Part shown: positions 40,923 through 49,576 of the stretch, piece by piece
Layout: each line of letters begins with the position of its first letter
Numbering within the stretch: position 1 is the stretch's first letter
DNA from: Hymenobacter polaris
GTDB lineage: Bacteria > Bacteroidota > Bacteroidia > Cytophagales > Hymenobacteraceae
Direction of reading: 5' to 3'
DNA: 64,000 bases
Assembly (NCBI RefSeq): GCF_012927305.1
Contig: NZ_JABBGH010000003.1
Coordinates: forward strand, 1,116,001-1,180,000
Program-made: the position numbers and the translations under genes
Notes under the pieces: model-generated
Told to the model about the DNA's origin: nothing
Database searches by the model: none
Seen by the model: only the letters and a program-made list of their open reading frames with translations

Positions 40923-42086
40923 CTAGGGATGGGCGGCGGGGGCTACTGGCGCCGGTGCCTGGCGGTTGCTGACGAGCGTGGTGGGTTGGTCGAAGGTGCG
41001 GGTGAGGTAGCTGCGCACGGGAATATCAATCCACTTCAGCACCGCATACGCTAGCAGCACCAGCGCCAGCATAGCCGTTGGAATAACCAGCGCCAAGGTG
41101 CTCAGGGGCGGCTGGTATTTGTGCAGGTAGCTGAAGAACACCCAAATAAACGGGTAGTGCACGATGTAGAGCGGGTAGGAAATGTCGCCTAGAAAGCGAC
41201 AGAGCTTGGCGTAGCGCGGCGTGAGCTGCCCGCCGGCCCCTAGGGCAATGAGCAGTGGAAAGTAAAACAGCACCACGAGCGAGTCGACGCGCCAATTGAT
41301 TCTATCTATAAAGGGCAGCAGCAGGGCCCCCAGCAGCAGCAGGGCCAGCGCGCCAAATCCCAGCCGCGAGCGAATCAGCCAGTTGGCCCGGTATAGCAGC
41401 AAGCCCATCAAGAAGGAAAAAGTAACCCGCAGGAAGCCCGCAATGGCATCTTCGCGGCCCCAGCCGCCACCGAGCCAGCCCGTGCGCCGGGCCTCGTAGC
41501 ACAGGGCTATGGCGGCCGGCACCAGCAGTATCTTCAGCAGCCGCGCCGGCAGCCGCACCAGCACCAGCGCGTAGGCTACGTTGGCTATGTATTCCCAAAA
41601 CAGCGACCAGGTGGGCGGGTTGAGGTGGAAGAGGTTGGCGTAGCGCTCGGTCACTACCGGATACGGAACCAGCAGGCAGGACGAGAGCAGCAGTAGGGGC
41701 AGGCGGGTGGCGTACTGGTCAACCAGGTGGCTGAATGGGTCGAGCCAGAAGGTGAGCAAACCCAGCAGCGCGCCAACAACTACGAGCGGGTGGAGGCGAA
41801 TGAGGCGGCGGCGCAGAAACCGCCCCACCCCCAGCTGCGCCAGGCGCGCGTCGTAGGCGTAGGCGATGACGAAGCCCGAGAGGCAGAAGAAAAAATCGAC
41901 GGCCAGGTAGGCATGGGCAATGAAGTTGTTGGCCGGCTTGGTTTCCACCAGCTCCATGAAGTGAAACAGCACCACGGCCAGCGCGGCCACTCCCCGCAGG
42001 CCATCGAGCAGGCCAAAATGCAACGGGCTAGCGGCCGGCGACAAAGCCGGAACGGGTGAAACGGGAGCGGGAGCAGGCACAGGCAA
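40923..42086 (-). CDS. Acyltransferase family 3 membrane protein (OafA-like)
   Basis: 387 residues and about ten membrane segments. The N-terminal motif FGLLDGLRGVAALAVVLFHF contains the Arg and His pair typical of acyltransferase-3 proteins, and FFCLSGFVIAYAY follows. These integral membrane enzymes transfer acetyl or other acyl groups to surface carbohydrates or lipids. The N-terminal 25 residues are Pro/Ala-rich; a slightly later start is possible. It is convergent with the NagZ fusion (4-bp gap) and divergent from the acyl-CoA ligase. Confidence 0.9.
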   Translation of the reverse strand: MPVPAPAPVSPVPALSPAASPLHFGLLDGLRGVAALAVVLFHFMELVETKPANNFIAHAYLAVDFFFCLSGFVIAYAYDARLAQLGVGRFLRRRLIRLHPLVVVGALLGLLTFWLDPFSHLVDQYATRLPLLLLSSCLLVPYPVVTERYANLFHLNPPTWSLFWEYIANVAYALVLVRLPARLLKILLVPAAIALCYEARRTGWLGGGWGREDAIAGFLRVTFSFLMGLLLYRANWLIRSRLGFGALALLLLGALLLPFIDRINWRVDSLVVLFYFPLLIALGAGGQLTPRYAKLCRFLGDISYPLYIVHYPFIWVFFSYLHKYQPPLSTLALVIPTAMLALVLLAYAVLKWIDIPVRSYLTRTFDQPTTLVSNRQAPAPVAPAAHP

Positions 42087-42274
42087 GTGGAAAAGGCCAG
42101 AAAAAGTTGGTAAAGTACGCCCCCGCGCCGCGCAGTTCGGCCGCTTGGCGGCGCGGGGCGGCCAAATAAGAGGGCTGGCCGCTGCGATGGCCGCTGCCCT
42201 AGGGGTTGCGAGCCAGCCACTAAGGGTTAACTTACTGCCGCTTTTTTCCCACTCTTTTGCCCTCGCCCCGCGCC

Positions 42275-43906
42275 ATGCTCGGACTGATGATGCCCACGCC
42301 CCTTCTGGTGAAGGGTTTGATTGAACACGCCGCCCGCTGGCACGGCAGCACCGAAATCGTGTCGCGCCTGCCCGAGGGCGGCCCGCTGCACCGCACTACC
42401 TACGCCCAGGTGCACGCCCGCGCCCGCCAGCTGGCCCATGCGTTCACCCGCCTGGGCGTGGCACCCGGCGCCCGCGTGGCCACCCTGGCTTGGAATACCC
42501 ACCGCCACCTAGAGCTTTACTACGGTATTTCGGGCCTAGGGGCGGTGTGCCACACCATCAACCCCCGGCTGTTTTTCGAGCAGTTAGTGTACATCGTCAA
42601 CCACGCCGAAGACGAGGTGCTGTGCTTCGACCTCACGTTTCTGCCCCTGGTGGAGAAGCTGGCGCCGCACTGCCCCACCGTGCGCCACTGGGTGCTGCTG
42701 ACGGGCGCCGCCCACCGGCCGGCCGCCACCAGCCTGCCCGGTTTGCTCGACTACGAAACTCTGTTGGCGGCCGAGCAGCCCAATTTTGAGTGGCCAGAAC
42801 TTGACGAGAACACGGCCTCGTCGCTGTGCTACACCTCGGGCACCACCGACCAGCCCAAGGGCGTGCTCTACTCGCACCGCTCCACGCTGCTGCACAGCTA
42901 CGCCGCCTCGCTGCCCGACTGCTTCGGCTGCGGCGCCCGCGATGTGGTGCTGCCCGTGGTGCCCATGTTTCACGTCAACGCCTGGGGTATCCCGTACCTG
43001 GCGCCGCTCAACGGCTGCAAATTAGTCATGCCCGGCCCGGCCCTCGACCCGGCCAGCTTGTTTGAGCTGTTTGAAAGCGAAGGCGTTACCTTCTCGGCCG
43101 GCGTGCCCACCATCTGGTTTGGGCTGCTGCAGTTTATGCGCGAAGGCCCGCGCCGCTTCAGCACCCTTCGCCGCATGATAGTGGGCGGCGCCTCGTGCCC
43201 GCCGGCGCTGCTGCGCGCCTTTGCCGAGGAGCTGGGCGTCGAAATTCGCCACGCCTGGGGCATGAGCGAAACCTCGCCCCTAGGTACCGTGAGCACCCTC
43301 AAGACCAACCAGTTGAGCTGGCCGCCGGCCGAGCAGTTCCGGGAGCTGACCAAGCAGGGCCGCGCCATCTACGGCGTGGATATGGAGATTGTGGACGACG
43401 CCGGCCAGCCGCTGCCCCACGACGGCGTGGCGTTTGGCGACTTACTGGTGCGGGGGCCCTTCATTGCCAGCGGCTATTTCGGCGGCGTGCAGTCGAGCCA
43501 GTTTGCGGCCAGCGGCTGGTTTCGTACCGGCGACGTGGGCACCATCGACGCCGAGGGCTTCCTGCAAATCACCGACCGCTCGAAGGACGTCATTAAGTCG
43601 GGCGGCGAGTGGATTTCCAGCATCGACCTCGAAAACCTGGCCGTGGCCCACCCCGCCGTGGCCGAAGCCGCCGTCATTGGCGTGCCCCACCCCAAGTGGA
43701 GCGAGCGCCCGCTGCTCATCGTGGTGCGCAAGCCCGGCCAGCAAGTGTCAGCCCAGGAGCTGCTGGCGTTCTACGACGGCAAAATAGCCGCCTGGCAGCG
43801 CCCCGACGCGGTGGAGTTTGTGGAGCAGCTGCCCCACACGGCCACCGGCAAGCTCCTCAAAACCCAGCTGCGGCAGGATTTTGCAGGGTATGAGCTAAAA
43901 GCTTAG
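42275..43906 (+). CDS. Fatty-acyl-CoA ligase (AMP-binding)
   Basis: 543 residues from ATG 42275; a TTG at 42257 is less likely. The P-loop LCYTSGTTDQPKGVLYSHR, the GMSETSP motif and the FRTGDVGTIDAEGFLQITDRSKDVIKSGGEWIS motif are all intact. The C-terminal catalytic Lys lies in PHTATGKLLKTQLRQ. It activates medium- or long-chain fatty acids with ATP and CoA for beta-oxidation or lipid synthesis. No beta-oxidation gene is adjacent. A type-1 repeat follows the stop. Confidence 0.94.
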   Translation: MLGLMMPTPLLVKGLIEHAARWHGSTEIVSRLPEGGPLHRTTYAQVHARARQLAHAFTRLGVAPGARVATLAWNTHRHLELYYGISGLGAVCHTINPRLFFEQLVYIVNHAEDEVLCFDLTFLPLVEKLAPHCPTVRHWVLLTGAAHRPAATSLPGLLDYETLLAAEQPNFEWPELDENTASSLCYTSGTTDQPKGVLYSHRSTLLHSYAASLPDCFGCGARDVVLPVVPMFHVNAWGIPYLAPLNGCKLVMPGPALDPASLFELFESEGVTFSAGVPTIWFGLLQFMREGPRRFSTLRRMIVGGASCPPALLRAFAEELGVEIRHAWGMSETSPLGTVSTLKTNQLSWPPAEQFRELTKQGRAIYGVDMEIVDDAGQPLPHDGVAFGDLLVRGPFIASGYFGGVQSSQFAASGWFRTGDVGTIDAEGFLQITDRSKDVIKSGGEWISSIDLENLAVAHPAVAEAAVIGVPHPKWSERPLLIVVRKPGQQVSAQELLAFYDGKIAAWQRPDAVEFVEQLPHTATGKLLKTQLRQDFAGYELKA

Positions 43907-43931
43907 AGGCTGTAAACAGCCGCGAACAAAA

Positions 43932-44043
43932 AACCGTCATGCTGAGCCCCGCGAAGCATCTCTACCACGCCATCTAGGGTCACTAACCCAACGAAGCGGT
44001 AGAGATGCTTCGGCAGGCGAACACCAGATGAGTATGACGGTCT
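43932..44043. repeat. Type-1 inverted repeat, copy H (damaged right arm)
   Basis: The left arm is the GAGCCCCGCGAAGC variant. In the right arm the expected TTCGCGGGGCTCAGCATGA is replaced by TTCGGCAGGCGAACACCAGA and TGAGTATGA, so only the inner and outermost parts still pair. Confidence 0.8.
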
Positions 44044-44073
44044 TACTTTAGGTTACTGCATCTTAAAAAAGAT

Positions 44074-44802
44074 ATGCTTCTCAAATCCCTTTTCCTCGCC
44101 CTGCTGGCCCTAGGGGCCGCGCCCGCCCTGGCCCAAACCACCCCCGCGCCCGACCGCGACGGCCTAGGGCGCTACGCCGCGGCCAACCGGGCCCTACCTG
44201 CGCCGCAGCCCGGCCGGCCCCGCGTGGTGCTGCTCGGCAATTCCATCACCGATGCTTGGCCGCGGGCCGACTCGGCGTTTTTTGCCGACCGCCGCTACGA
44301 GCTGGTGGGGCGCGGCATTAGCGGGCAAACCACGCCGCAAATGCTGGTGCGCTTCCGCCAGGACGTGCTGGATTTGCACCCGGCCGTGGTGGTCATCCTG
44401 GCCGGCATCAACGACATCGCCCAAAACACCGGCCCCTACGACCAGCAAGCCACGCTCAACAACATCAAGTCGATGACCGAGCTGGCGCAGGCCCACGGCG
44501 TGCGAGTGGTGCTCAGCTCGGTGCTGCCAGCCTACGATTTTGCCTGGCGCCGCGGCCTCGAGCCCGCGCCCAAGGTGCTGGCCCTCAACCAGCAGCTGCG
44601 CGCCTACGCCGCCGAGCGGGGCGCCACCTACCTCAACTACCACGCGGCCATGGCCGATAGCCGCCAGGGCCTGCCCCCGGCCCTCTCCAAAGACGAGGTG
44701 CACCCCACCCTGGCCGGCTACCAAGTGATGGAGCCGCTGCTGATGCAGGCCATTGCCCAGGCGCTGAAAACCAAGGAGAAACCCGTTAAAGCCACGCCTT
44801 AG
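44074..44802 (+). CDS. SGNH/GDSL-family hydrolase, secreted
   Basis: 242 residues. A signal peptide (MLLKSLFLALLALGAAPALAQ) precedes an SGNH domain: block I GNSITD with nucleophile Ser57, block II GRGISGQTT (Gly oxyanion), block III AGIND with Asn113, and block V DEVHPT with Asp207 and His210. All four catalytic blocks are complete, so an esterase or lipase acting in the periplasm is expected, perhaps removing acyl groups from carbohydrates. The ATG is 30 bp beyond the repeat. The next small exported-protein gene follows at 43 bp but has its own promoter element. Confidence 0.9.
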   Translation: MLLKSLFLALLALGAAPALAQTTPAPDRDGLGRYAAANRALPAPQPGRPRVVLLGNSITDAWPRADSAFFADRRYELVGRGISGQTTPQMLVRFRQDVLDLHPAVVVILAGINDIAQNTGPYDQQATLNNIKSMTELAQAHGVRVVLSSVLPAYDFAWRRGLEPAPKVLALNQQLRAYAAERGATYLNYHAAMADSRQGLPPALSKDEVHPTLAGYQVMEPLLMQAIAQALKTKEKPVKATP

Positions 44803-44832
44803 CCGAGTTGCGGGGCCTAGGGCGCCGTCGCC

Positions 44833-44840
44833 TAGCTTTG
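44833..44840 (+). promoter_or_regulatory. -7 element (TAGCTTTG) of the small exported protein gene
   Basis: TANNTTTG match ending 5 nt before ATG 44846. A transcript from here would have almost no leader. Confidence 0.6.
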
Positions 44841-44845
44841 GGCCC

Positions 44846-45298
44846 ATGAAGAACCTCCTGCTACTGGCGCTGCTGCCCGCCCTGCCGGCCCTGGCCCAAA
44901 CCGCGCCTAGCCCCCTGCCCGCCAACGTAGGCGTGCGGCGCGTCATAATTGGCTCTGACACGCCGCCCGAGCCGCAAGCCGATGCGGAAGCTGCCCGGCT
45001 AACGGGCCAGCTTGGCCTGAGCCCAGCGCAAGCCACCCAGGTGCGCGCCGCCGCGCTGGTGCAGTACCAGGCCCGCCAGGCCAAGCTGCGCCGGCTCGAA
45101 GCCGCTCACGCGCAGGGCCGCATCCCGCTCGATGCGGAGGATAAAGCAATTGAGGATAACTTCGAGGCGCAGCTACATGCCATTTGCACGCCCGAGCAGT
45201 ACCAGAAGCACCAGCTCATCCGCGCCCGCTTCCGCCGCCTCCGCGCCCGCGCCGACTCGCTGCGCCAGGCCGGGCCGGCGCCCGTTGCGCCCCATTAA
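44846..45298 (+). CDS. Small exported protein with LTP/heat-shock-like helical repeats, unknown function
   Basis: 150 residues. Signal peptide MKNLLLLALLPALPALAQ. The mature part is mostly helical: LTGQLGLSPAQATQVRAAAL and a second similar stretch ending with ICTPEQYQKHQLIRARF. The paired L-x-P-x-Q units resemble those of periplasmic Spy/CpxP-like proteins, but the similarity is weak and I do not assign a family. Arg/Ala-rich throughout. Probably periplasmic and monocistronic, with its own promoter element and a strong downstream hairpin. Confidence 0.7.
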   Translation: MKNLLLLALLPALPALAQTAPSPLPANVGVRRVIIGSDTPPEPQADAEAARLTGQLGLSPAQATQVRAAALVQYQARQAKLRRLEAAHAQGRIPLDAEDKAIEDNFEAQLHAICTPEQYQKHQLIRARFRRLRARADSLRQAGPAPVAPH

Positions 45299-45319
45299 CC
45301 GGGAAGTGTACACAGGCAT

Positions 45320-45364
45320 AAATAGCACGCCATGCTTCAACAAGCTCAGCATGGCGTGCTATTT
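45320..45364. repeat. Type-1 repeat, deletion derivative (copy I), terminator-like
   Basis: AAATAGCACGCCATGCT and its complement flank a short loop. Core bases CATGCT/AGCATG come from the family, while the outer TAGCAC/GTGCTA is local. The trailing T-run makes it terminator-like. Confidence 0.8.
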
Positions 45365-45390
45365 TATACATAATAAGGTCCCGTTAACAG

Positions 45391-45452
45391 CTCCCAACAG
45401 CCAAAAGGCCGCCCTGCTCCGAGAAGCAGGGCGGCCTTTTGGCTGTTGGGAG
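45391..45452. terminator. Strong bidirectional hairpin between convergent genes
   Basis: Perfect 28-bp arms (45391-45418, 45425-45452) around a 6-nt loop, with internal A/T tracts (AAAAGG/CCTTTT). It lies between the small exported protein and the DUF2723 gene and can end transcripts from both. Confidence 0.9.
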
Positions 45453-45462
45453 GCCCTAGGGC

Positions 45463-48462
45463 CTACTGCTGCTGCGCGCGCAGGTAGGGCTCCAGCACGG
45501 CGTAGGCTTTCTTGGCCCGCGCCTCGTCGTGCACCAGCGGGTTGCTGGCGGCTTGGTAGATGCTTTGCAGCACGTAAAGGTACTGGCGCTGGCTGTCGTC
45601 GAAGAGGGCGCCGTCGTGGCTCTGGTAGTAGTTGAGCACCTGGATGCTGCGCGTGGTGAGCTTGTCCATGATGTCGTCGGCCTTGGCTTTTTCGCCGCCG
45701 GCCACCAGCGCCGGAATCAGCTGCGGCGTGTAGTAGTCGTAGGGGATGGCCGCGTCGGGCATTACGGCCAGGCACTTGCTGGCTACTTCCTTGGCCTTGG
45801 CCGTGTTGCCTTCGGCCAGGTAGGCGTTGGCCAGGCGGGCAAACTTATCGCGGTAGTTGGCCGGGAAGCGCAGGTTGTTTTCGTCGTAGAAGATGTTGGC
45901 GTTACTCAGCCCGCGGTAGCGGAATACGTTCATCAGCTCATTGTAGCAGATGGGTTTCTCCACGTAGCCTTCCTCGCCGCGCTTGTCGTAGTTGGGGTCG
46001 CGCAGGGGCAGCAGGCGGTAGGCCATGCCTTCGAGCTGGAAGTAGGGCTCCAGGTTCATGTAGTCGGAGGGCGTCACCGTCGAGCTGAAGTAGATGGGCC
46101 GCTTCCAGTTGTTAGTGGCAATCATGTCCAGAATCACCAGATTCTTCTTTTCAATAGCGCGCTTGCCCATGCTCCAGCGCAACTCGCTCACCAGCTGGTT
46201 TTGGCGGTCGGCCGGCACAATGCCTAGGGTCTTCACGGCGGCCGTATCCACCTTCATAAAGAACTTGGGCGTGGGATAGGTGCTGGTAGTGTAGCCGCCT
46301 TCCGAGTACTTCAGCAGCGGGCTGCCCGAACCCACCAGGCCGATGAACTGCTTGAGGTCGAGGCTATCCACGGCTGCGTTGGGCATGAAGGGCAGCATGT
46401 CGTTGTTGCCCTGGGCGTAGGCCGCGTCGCCCATCGAAATGGGCAGCGGCGCCGACTTGTACGAGGGCCGCTTCATCTGGGCAATGTACCAGTCGGTGTT
46501 CAGGTACGAAAGCACCGCCACGCGCACGTCGGTGCGCACGCCCTCCACCTCCTGCACGTACCAGAGTGGGAAGGTGTCGTTGTCGCCGTTGGTGAACAGG
46601 ATGGCGTTCGGGGCGCACGAGTTCAGCAGGTTACGGGCCGAATCGACCGAGTTGTAGCGGCCCGAGCGGTCGTGGTCGTTCCAGCCCTGCGCCGCCAGAA
46701 TGGCCGGTGCGCCCAACCCCAGCAGCACCGCTACGCCGGTGCGCAGGTTGTCGGCCTTAAGAACGGCTTGCAGGGCCTGCGCGATGCCGATGACCCCTAG
46801 GCCAATCCAGATGGCAAAGGCAAACGTGGCCCCGGTAAAGGTGTAGTCCCGCTCGCGCGGCTCAAGCGGCGGCTGGTTGAGGTACACCACAATGGCAATG
46901 CCCGTAAACAGGAACAAGAGGCCCACAATGAGCGCGTCGTGGCCGCGCCGCCGCAGCTGCACAAACAAGCCAATGAGGCCCAGGATGAGCGGAATGGCGA
47001 AGAAATTGTTGCGCGCGAAGCTCTGGCCGATGCGCGCCGGCACGGTGCTGGCGCTGGGCGCAAACGGCGTAAGTACGCCCGCCTGTTGAATGTCAGAATC
47101 GCGCCCGATGTAGTTCCAGCCGAAGTAGCGCCAGAACATGTGCCCAATCTGGTAGCGGAACAAAAAGCCCAGGTTTTGGCCCATCGTGGGCTTTTGACCC
47201 TCCACCAGGTCGGGTATCCACTTCTTATACTCTTGAATATGAGCCGGGTCGGGGCTGTAGATGCGGGGCAGCAGCATCTTGTCGGCGTCGGCGTAGCCGG
47301 GCTCCTGGGCGCGGGGCAGAATCTCGACGTACTTGCCGCCTTCGCGCCGGTAGCGCGGGGTGCCGTCCTCATAGTGGTCAGGCTGGGCGTTGTACTGCGG
47401 GCCGTAGAGCAGGGGCCGCGAGCCGTACTGCTCGCGCTTGAGGTAGCTCACGAACGAGAGCACGTCCGAGGGGTCGTTCTCGTTGATGGTGGGCTTAAAG
47501 GCGGCCCGGATGGGCACAATCAGGTAGGTAGAGTAGCCGATGAGGATAAACACGAAGCACAACATGCTGGTGTTCAATAGCTGGCTGCGGCGCTGAAACG
47601 ACTGCCGGAAGCCCAGCCAAATCAGCCCCACGAACAGCCCCAGGAAGATAAGCAAGCCCGCGTCGAAGGGTAGGCCGATGCTGTTGACGAAGAACACCTC
47701 GAACGAGCCCGCCAGCGTGGGCAGGCCCGGAATGATGCCCACCAGCACCGAGCCCACAATCACCAGGCTCACCACCAGTGTGATAACCCCGCCCAAGACA
47801 GTTGGGTTAGGGTGGCGGCGGTAGTAGTAGATAAGGGCCAGGGCGGGCACGGCCAGCAAATTGAGCAAGTGCACCCCGATGCTCAGGCCAATGACGTAGG
47901 CAATCAGAATCAGCCACTTATCGGCGTCGGGCTCGTCGGCGCGCTCCTCCCACTTCAGCATTATCCACACCACCGCTGCCGTGCACAAGCTCGACATGGC
48001 GTAGACCTCGCCCTCGACGGCGTTGAACCAGAACGAGTCGGAGAAGGCAAACGAGAGCGCGCCCACCGCCCCGGCCCCGAGGATAAGCCAGATTTGCAGA
48101 CTGGTGGGCTCGGGCGTCTCGGTCTCGAACTCGGTGCGGGCCAGCAGCAGCTTGCGGGCCATGCGCGTGATTATCCAGAACAGAAACAGCACGGTAAACG
48201 CGCTGCTCAGCCCCGAGAGGGCGTTGATGAGCGGGGCCACGTGTTCGCGGTTGCCGAAGCTGAGCAGCGAGAGGAGGCGGCCCAGGATGAGGAAGGTGGG
48301 GGCGCCGGGGGGGTGGGGCACCAGCAGCTTGTAGGAGCAGGCGATGAACTCGCCGCAGTCCCAGAACGAGGCCGTGGGCTCGAGCGTGAGCAGGTACGTG
48401 GCCAGAGCCAGGGCAAAGACCACCCAGCCCACCAGGTTATTCAACCTATTAAACGATTGCAT
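45463..48462 (-). CDS. DUF2723 family membrane protein (GT-C-like)
   Basis: 999 residues from ATG 48462 (MQSFNRLNNLVGWVV). The longer frame to 48519 lies in the untranslated leader. The N-terminal half has about ten to twelve membrane segments and the family motif LEPTASFWDCGEFIACSYKL with an acidic pair near the first periplasmic loop, then LVPHPPGAPTFLILGRL. The C-terminal half is largely soluble (NDTFPLWYVQEVEGVRTDV) and ends with TPR-like helices. DUF2723 proteins resemble protein O-mannosyltransferases and may transfer sugars from a lipid carrier in the periplasm (inference from fold class). Confidence 0.9.
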   Translation of the reverse strand: MQSFNRLNNLVGWVVFALALATYLLTLEPTASFWDCGEFIACSYKLLVPHPPGAPTFLILGRLLSLLSFGNREHVAPLINALSGLSSAFTVLFLFWIITRMARKLLLARTEFETETPEPTSLQIWLILGAGAVGALSFAFSDSFWFNAVEGEVYAMSSLCTAAVVWIMLKWEERADEPDADKWLILIAYVIGLSIGVHLLNLLAVPALALIYYYRRHPNPTVLGGVITLVVSLVIVGSVLVGIIPGLPTLAGSFEVFFVNSIGLPFDAGLLIFLGLFVGLIWLGFRQSFQRRSQLLNTSMLCFVFILIGYSTYLIVPIRAAFKPTINENDPSDVLSFVSYLKREQYGSRPLLYGPQYNAQPDHYEDGTPRYRREGGKYVEILPRAQEPGYADADKMLLPRIYSPDPAHIQEYKKWIPDLVEGQKPTMGQNLGFLFRYQIGHMFWRYFGWNYIGRDSDIQQAGVLTPFAPSASTVPARIGQSFARNNFFAIPLILGLIGLFVQLRRRGHDALIVGLLFLFTGIAIVVYLNQPPLEPRERDYTFTGATFAFAIWIGLGVIGIAQALQAVLKADNLRTGVAVLLGLGAPAILAAQGWNDHDRSGRYNSVDSARNLLNSCAPNAILFTNGDNDTFPLWYVQEVEGVRTDVRVAVLSYLNTDWYIAQMKRPSYKSAPLPISMGDAAYAQGNNDMLPFMPNAAVDSLDLKQFIGLVGSGSPLLKYSEGGYTTSTYPTPKFFMKVDTAAVKTLGIVPADRQNQLVSELRWSMGKRAIEKKNLVILDMIATNNWKRPIYFSSTVTPSDYMNLEPYFQLEGMAYRLLPLRDPNYDKRGEEGYVEKPICYNELMNVFRYRGLSNANIFYDENNLRFPANYRDKFARLANAYLAEGNTAKAKEVASKCLAVMPDAAIPYDYYTPQLIPALVAGGEKAKADDIMDKLTTRSIQVLNYYQSHDGALFDDSQRQYLYVLQSIYQAASNPLVHDEARAKKAYAVLEPYLRAQQQ

Positions 48463-48494
48463 ACGGGAAAATAGCTGTGGAAATAGAGCCCATG

Positions 48495-48569
48495 TGCTGG
48501 ATGTGAAAATGATTGCCAACCGTGCTAAAGCACCTGCGGACGCTTCATTTCTACATTTTTACATCCGCC
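48495..48569. repeat. AT-rich inverted repeat (type-3d) in the DUF2723 leader
   Basis: GGATGTGAAAATG on the left pairs with CATTTTTACATCC on the right. Between a TACTTTTG element and the ATG, so it lies in the mRNA leader if that promoter is used. Confidence 0.65.
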
Positions 48570-48596
48570 TTATTCCTTACATTTTGGATTAGCCCC

Positions 48597-48604
48597 CAAA
48601 AGTA
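48597..48604 (-). promoter_or_regulatory. -7 element (TACTTTTG) of the DUF2723 gene
   Basis: TANNTTTG match 134 bp upstream of ATG 48462. The long leader contains an inverted repeat. Confidence 0.55.
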
Positions 48605-48647
48605 GCAACAACCCGCCGAGGGTTGCGCTGCCTAGCCCCTAGGGTCC

Positions 48648-48678
48648 AAAAAAGGCCGCCCCCTCGCGGAAGCGGCCC
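48648..48678 (-). terminator. Intrinsic terminator of the blue-copper gene
   Basis: On the minus strand the stem GGCCGC / GCGGCC is followed by six T. It lies 22 bp beyond the stop at 48700. Confidence 0.75.
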
Positions 48679-48699
48679 CTAGGCAAGCGTAGTATCGCG

Positions 48700-49341
48700 C
48701 TACAGCACGGTCAGGCGTTTCGTTACCAGCGTCTTATCGTTCACCAGCAACGAGCAGAAATAGAGGCCGGGCGGCAAGTCACTCAGGTCGAGGGCCACGC
48801 CGTCGGCGGCGGGTGTGTTTTCGGGGCGCACGGGCAGGCGGCGCACTTCGCTGCCTAGCACGTTGCTCAGGCGCACCTTGTAGTCGGCGCCGCCGGGGCC
48901 ACTCACTTGCAGGGTGGTTTGGCCGCGGGCCGGGTTGGGAAACACGCTGAGGGCCGGCACAGGGCTCTGGCCCTGCCCGGTGGCCAGCGCCGCCTGCACC
49001 GTGATGGTACCTACCATGCCTACGTAGCCGGTGCTCGTTTGGCCCGCGTGGACGGTGCAGTGGTAGGGATAGGAGCCGGCCTGCGCAAAAGTGACAATTT
49101 GGCTGGCGTTGCTGCTGCTGAGCGTGAAGGTGGGCCAGGCCGCGGGCGAGGAATCGGACATGGTGGGGTGCACCCCCGACACCCAGGTGAACTTCACCGC
49201 GTCGCCCACGCGCAGGGAGGGCAGCGCCTGAGGCGAATATGAGTTCTCGCCGTTGGGGCCGATTTTCACCTCGTAGGTGGTGGCCATGGCCACGCGCAGC
49301 CCCAGGATAGTACTAAAAATTAGGGTAGCGAAGCGCGTCAT
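48700..49341 (-). CDS. Plastocyanin/azurin-like copper protein with type IX sorting domain
   Basis: 213 residues. Signal peptide to about residue 20 (LRVAMA). The cupredoxin domain (22-117) has a complete type 1 copper site: His58 (GVHPT), Cys95, His98 (YHCTVH) and Met109. A linker leads to a T9SS type A C-terminal sorting domain (about 135-213, LSVFPNPARGQTTLQVSG to KRLTVL). It is probably an electron carrier or copper-binding protein placed at the cell surface. Single-gene unit with its own terminator. Confidence 0.93.
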   Translation of the reverse strand: MTRFATLIFSTILGLRVAMATTYEVKIGPNGENSYSPQALPSLRVGDAVKFTWVSGVHPTMSDSSPAAWPTFTLSSSNASQIVTFAQAGSYPYHCTVHAGQTSTGYVGMVGTITVQAALATGQGQSPVPALSVFPNPARGQTTLQVSGPGGADYKVRLSNVLGSEVRRLPVRPENTPAADGVALDLSDLPPGLYFCSLLVNDKTLVTKRLTVL

Positions 49342-49576
49342 AGGAGGGCGGGTAAAGGAAGGCGATGGACAAGAGCGGCGCCGGCTTGGTAAGCTAGAGG
49401 CAACTTAACCAGCCGGCAATGAACCTGCTGTGAACAAGCACCGTGCCGGGTCGCTTAGTTCCGGTTCAGCTAGCCAAAAATACCTTATTGCCGGCCCGCT
49501 CGGTCACGCCGCTCGACCAACGGCCCTAGGGCATCGGCCAAGGCACCAGGGCTCGCGCGCGGCCCACCCCGCCGCG

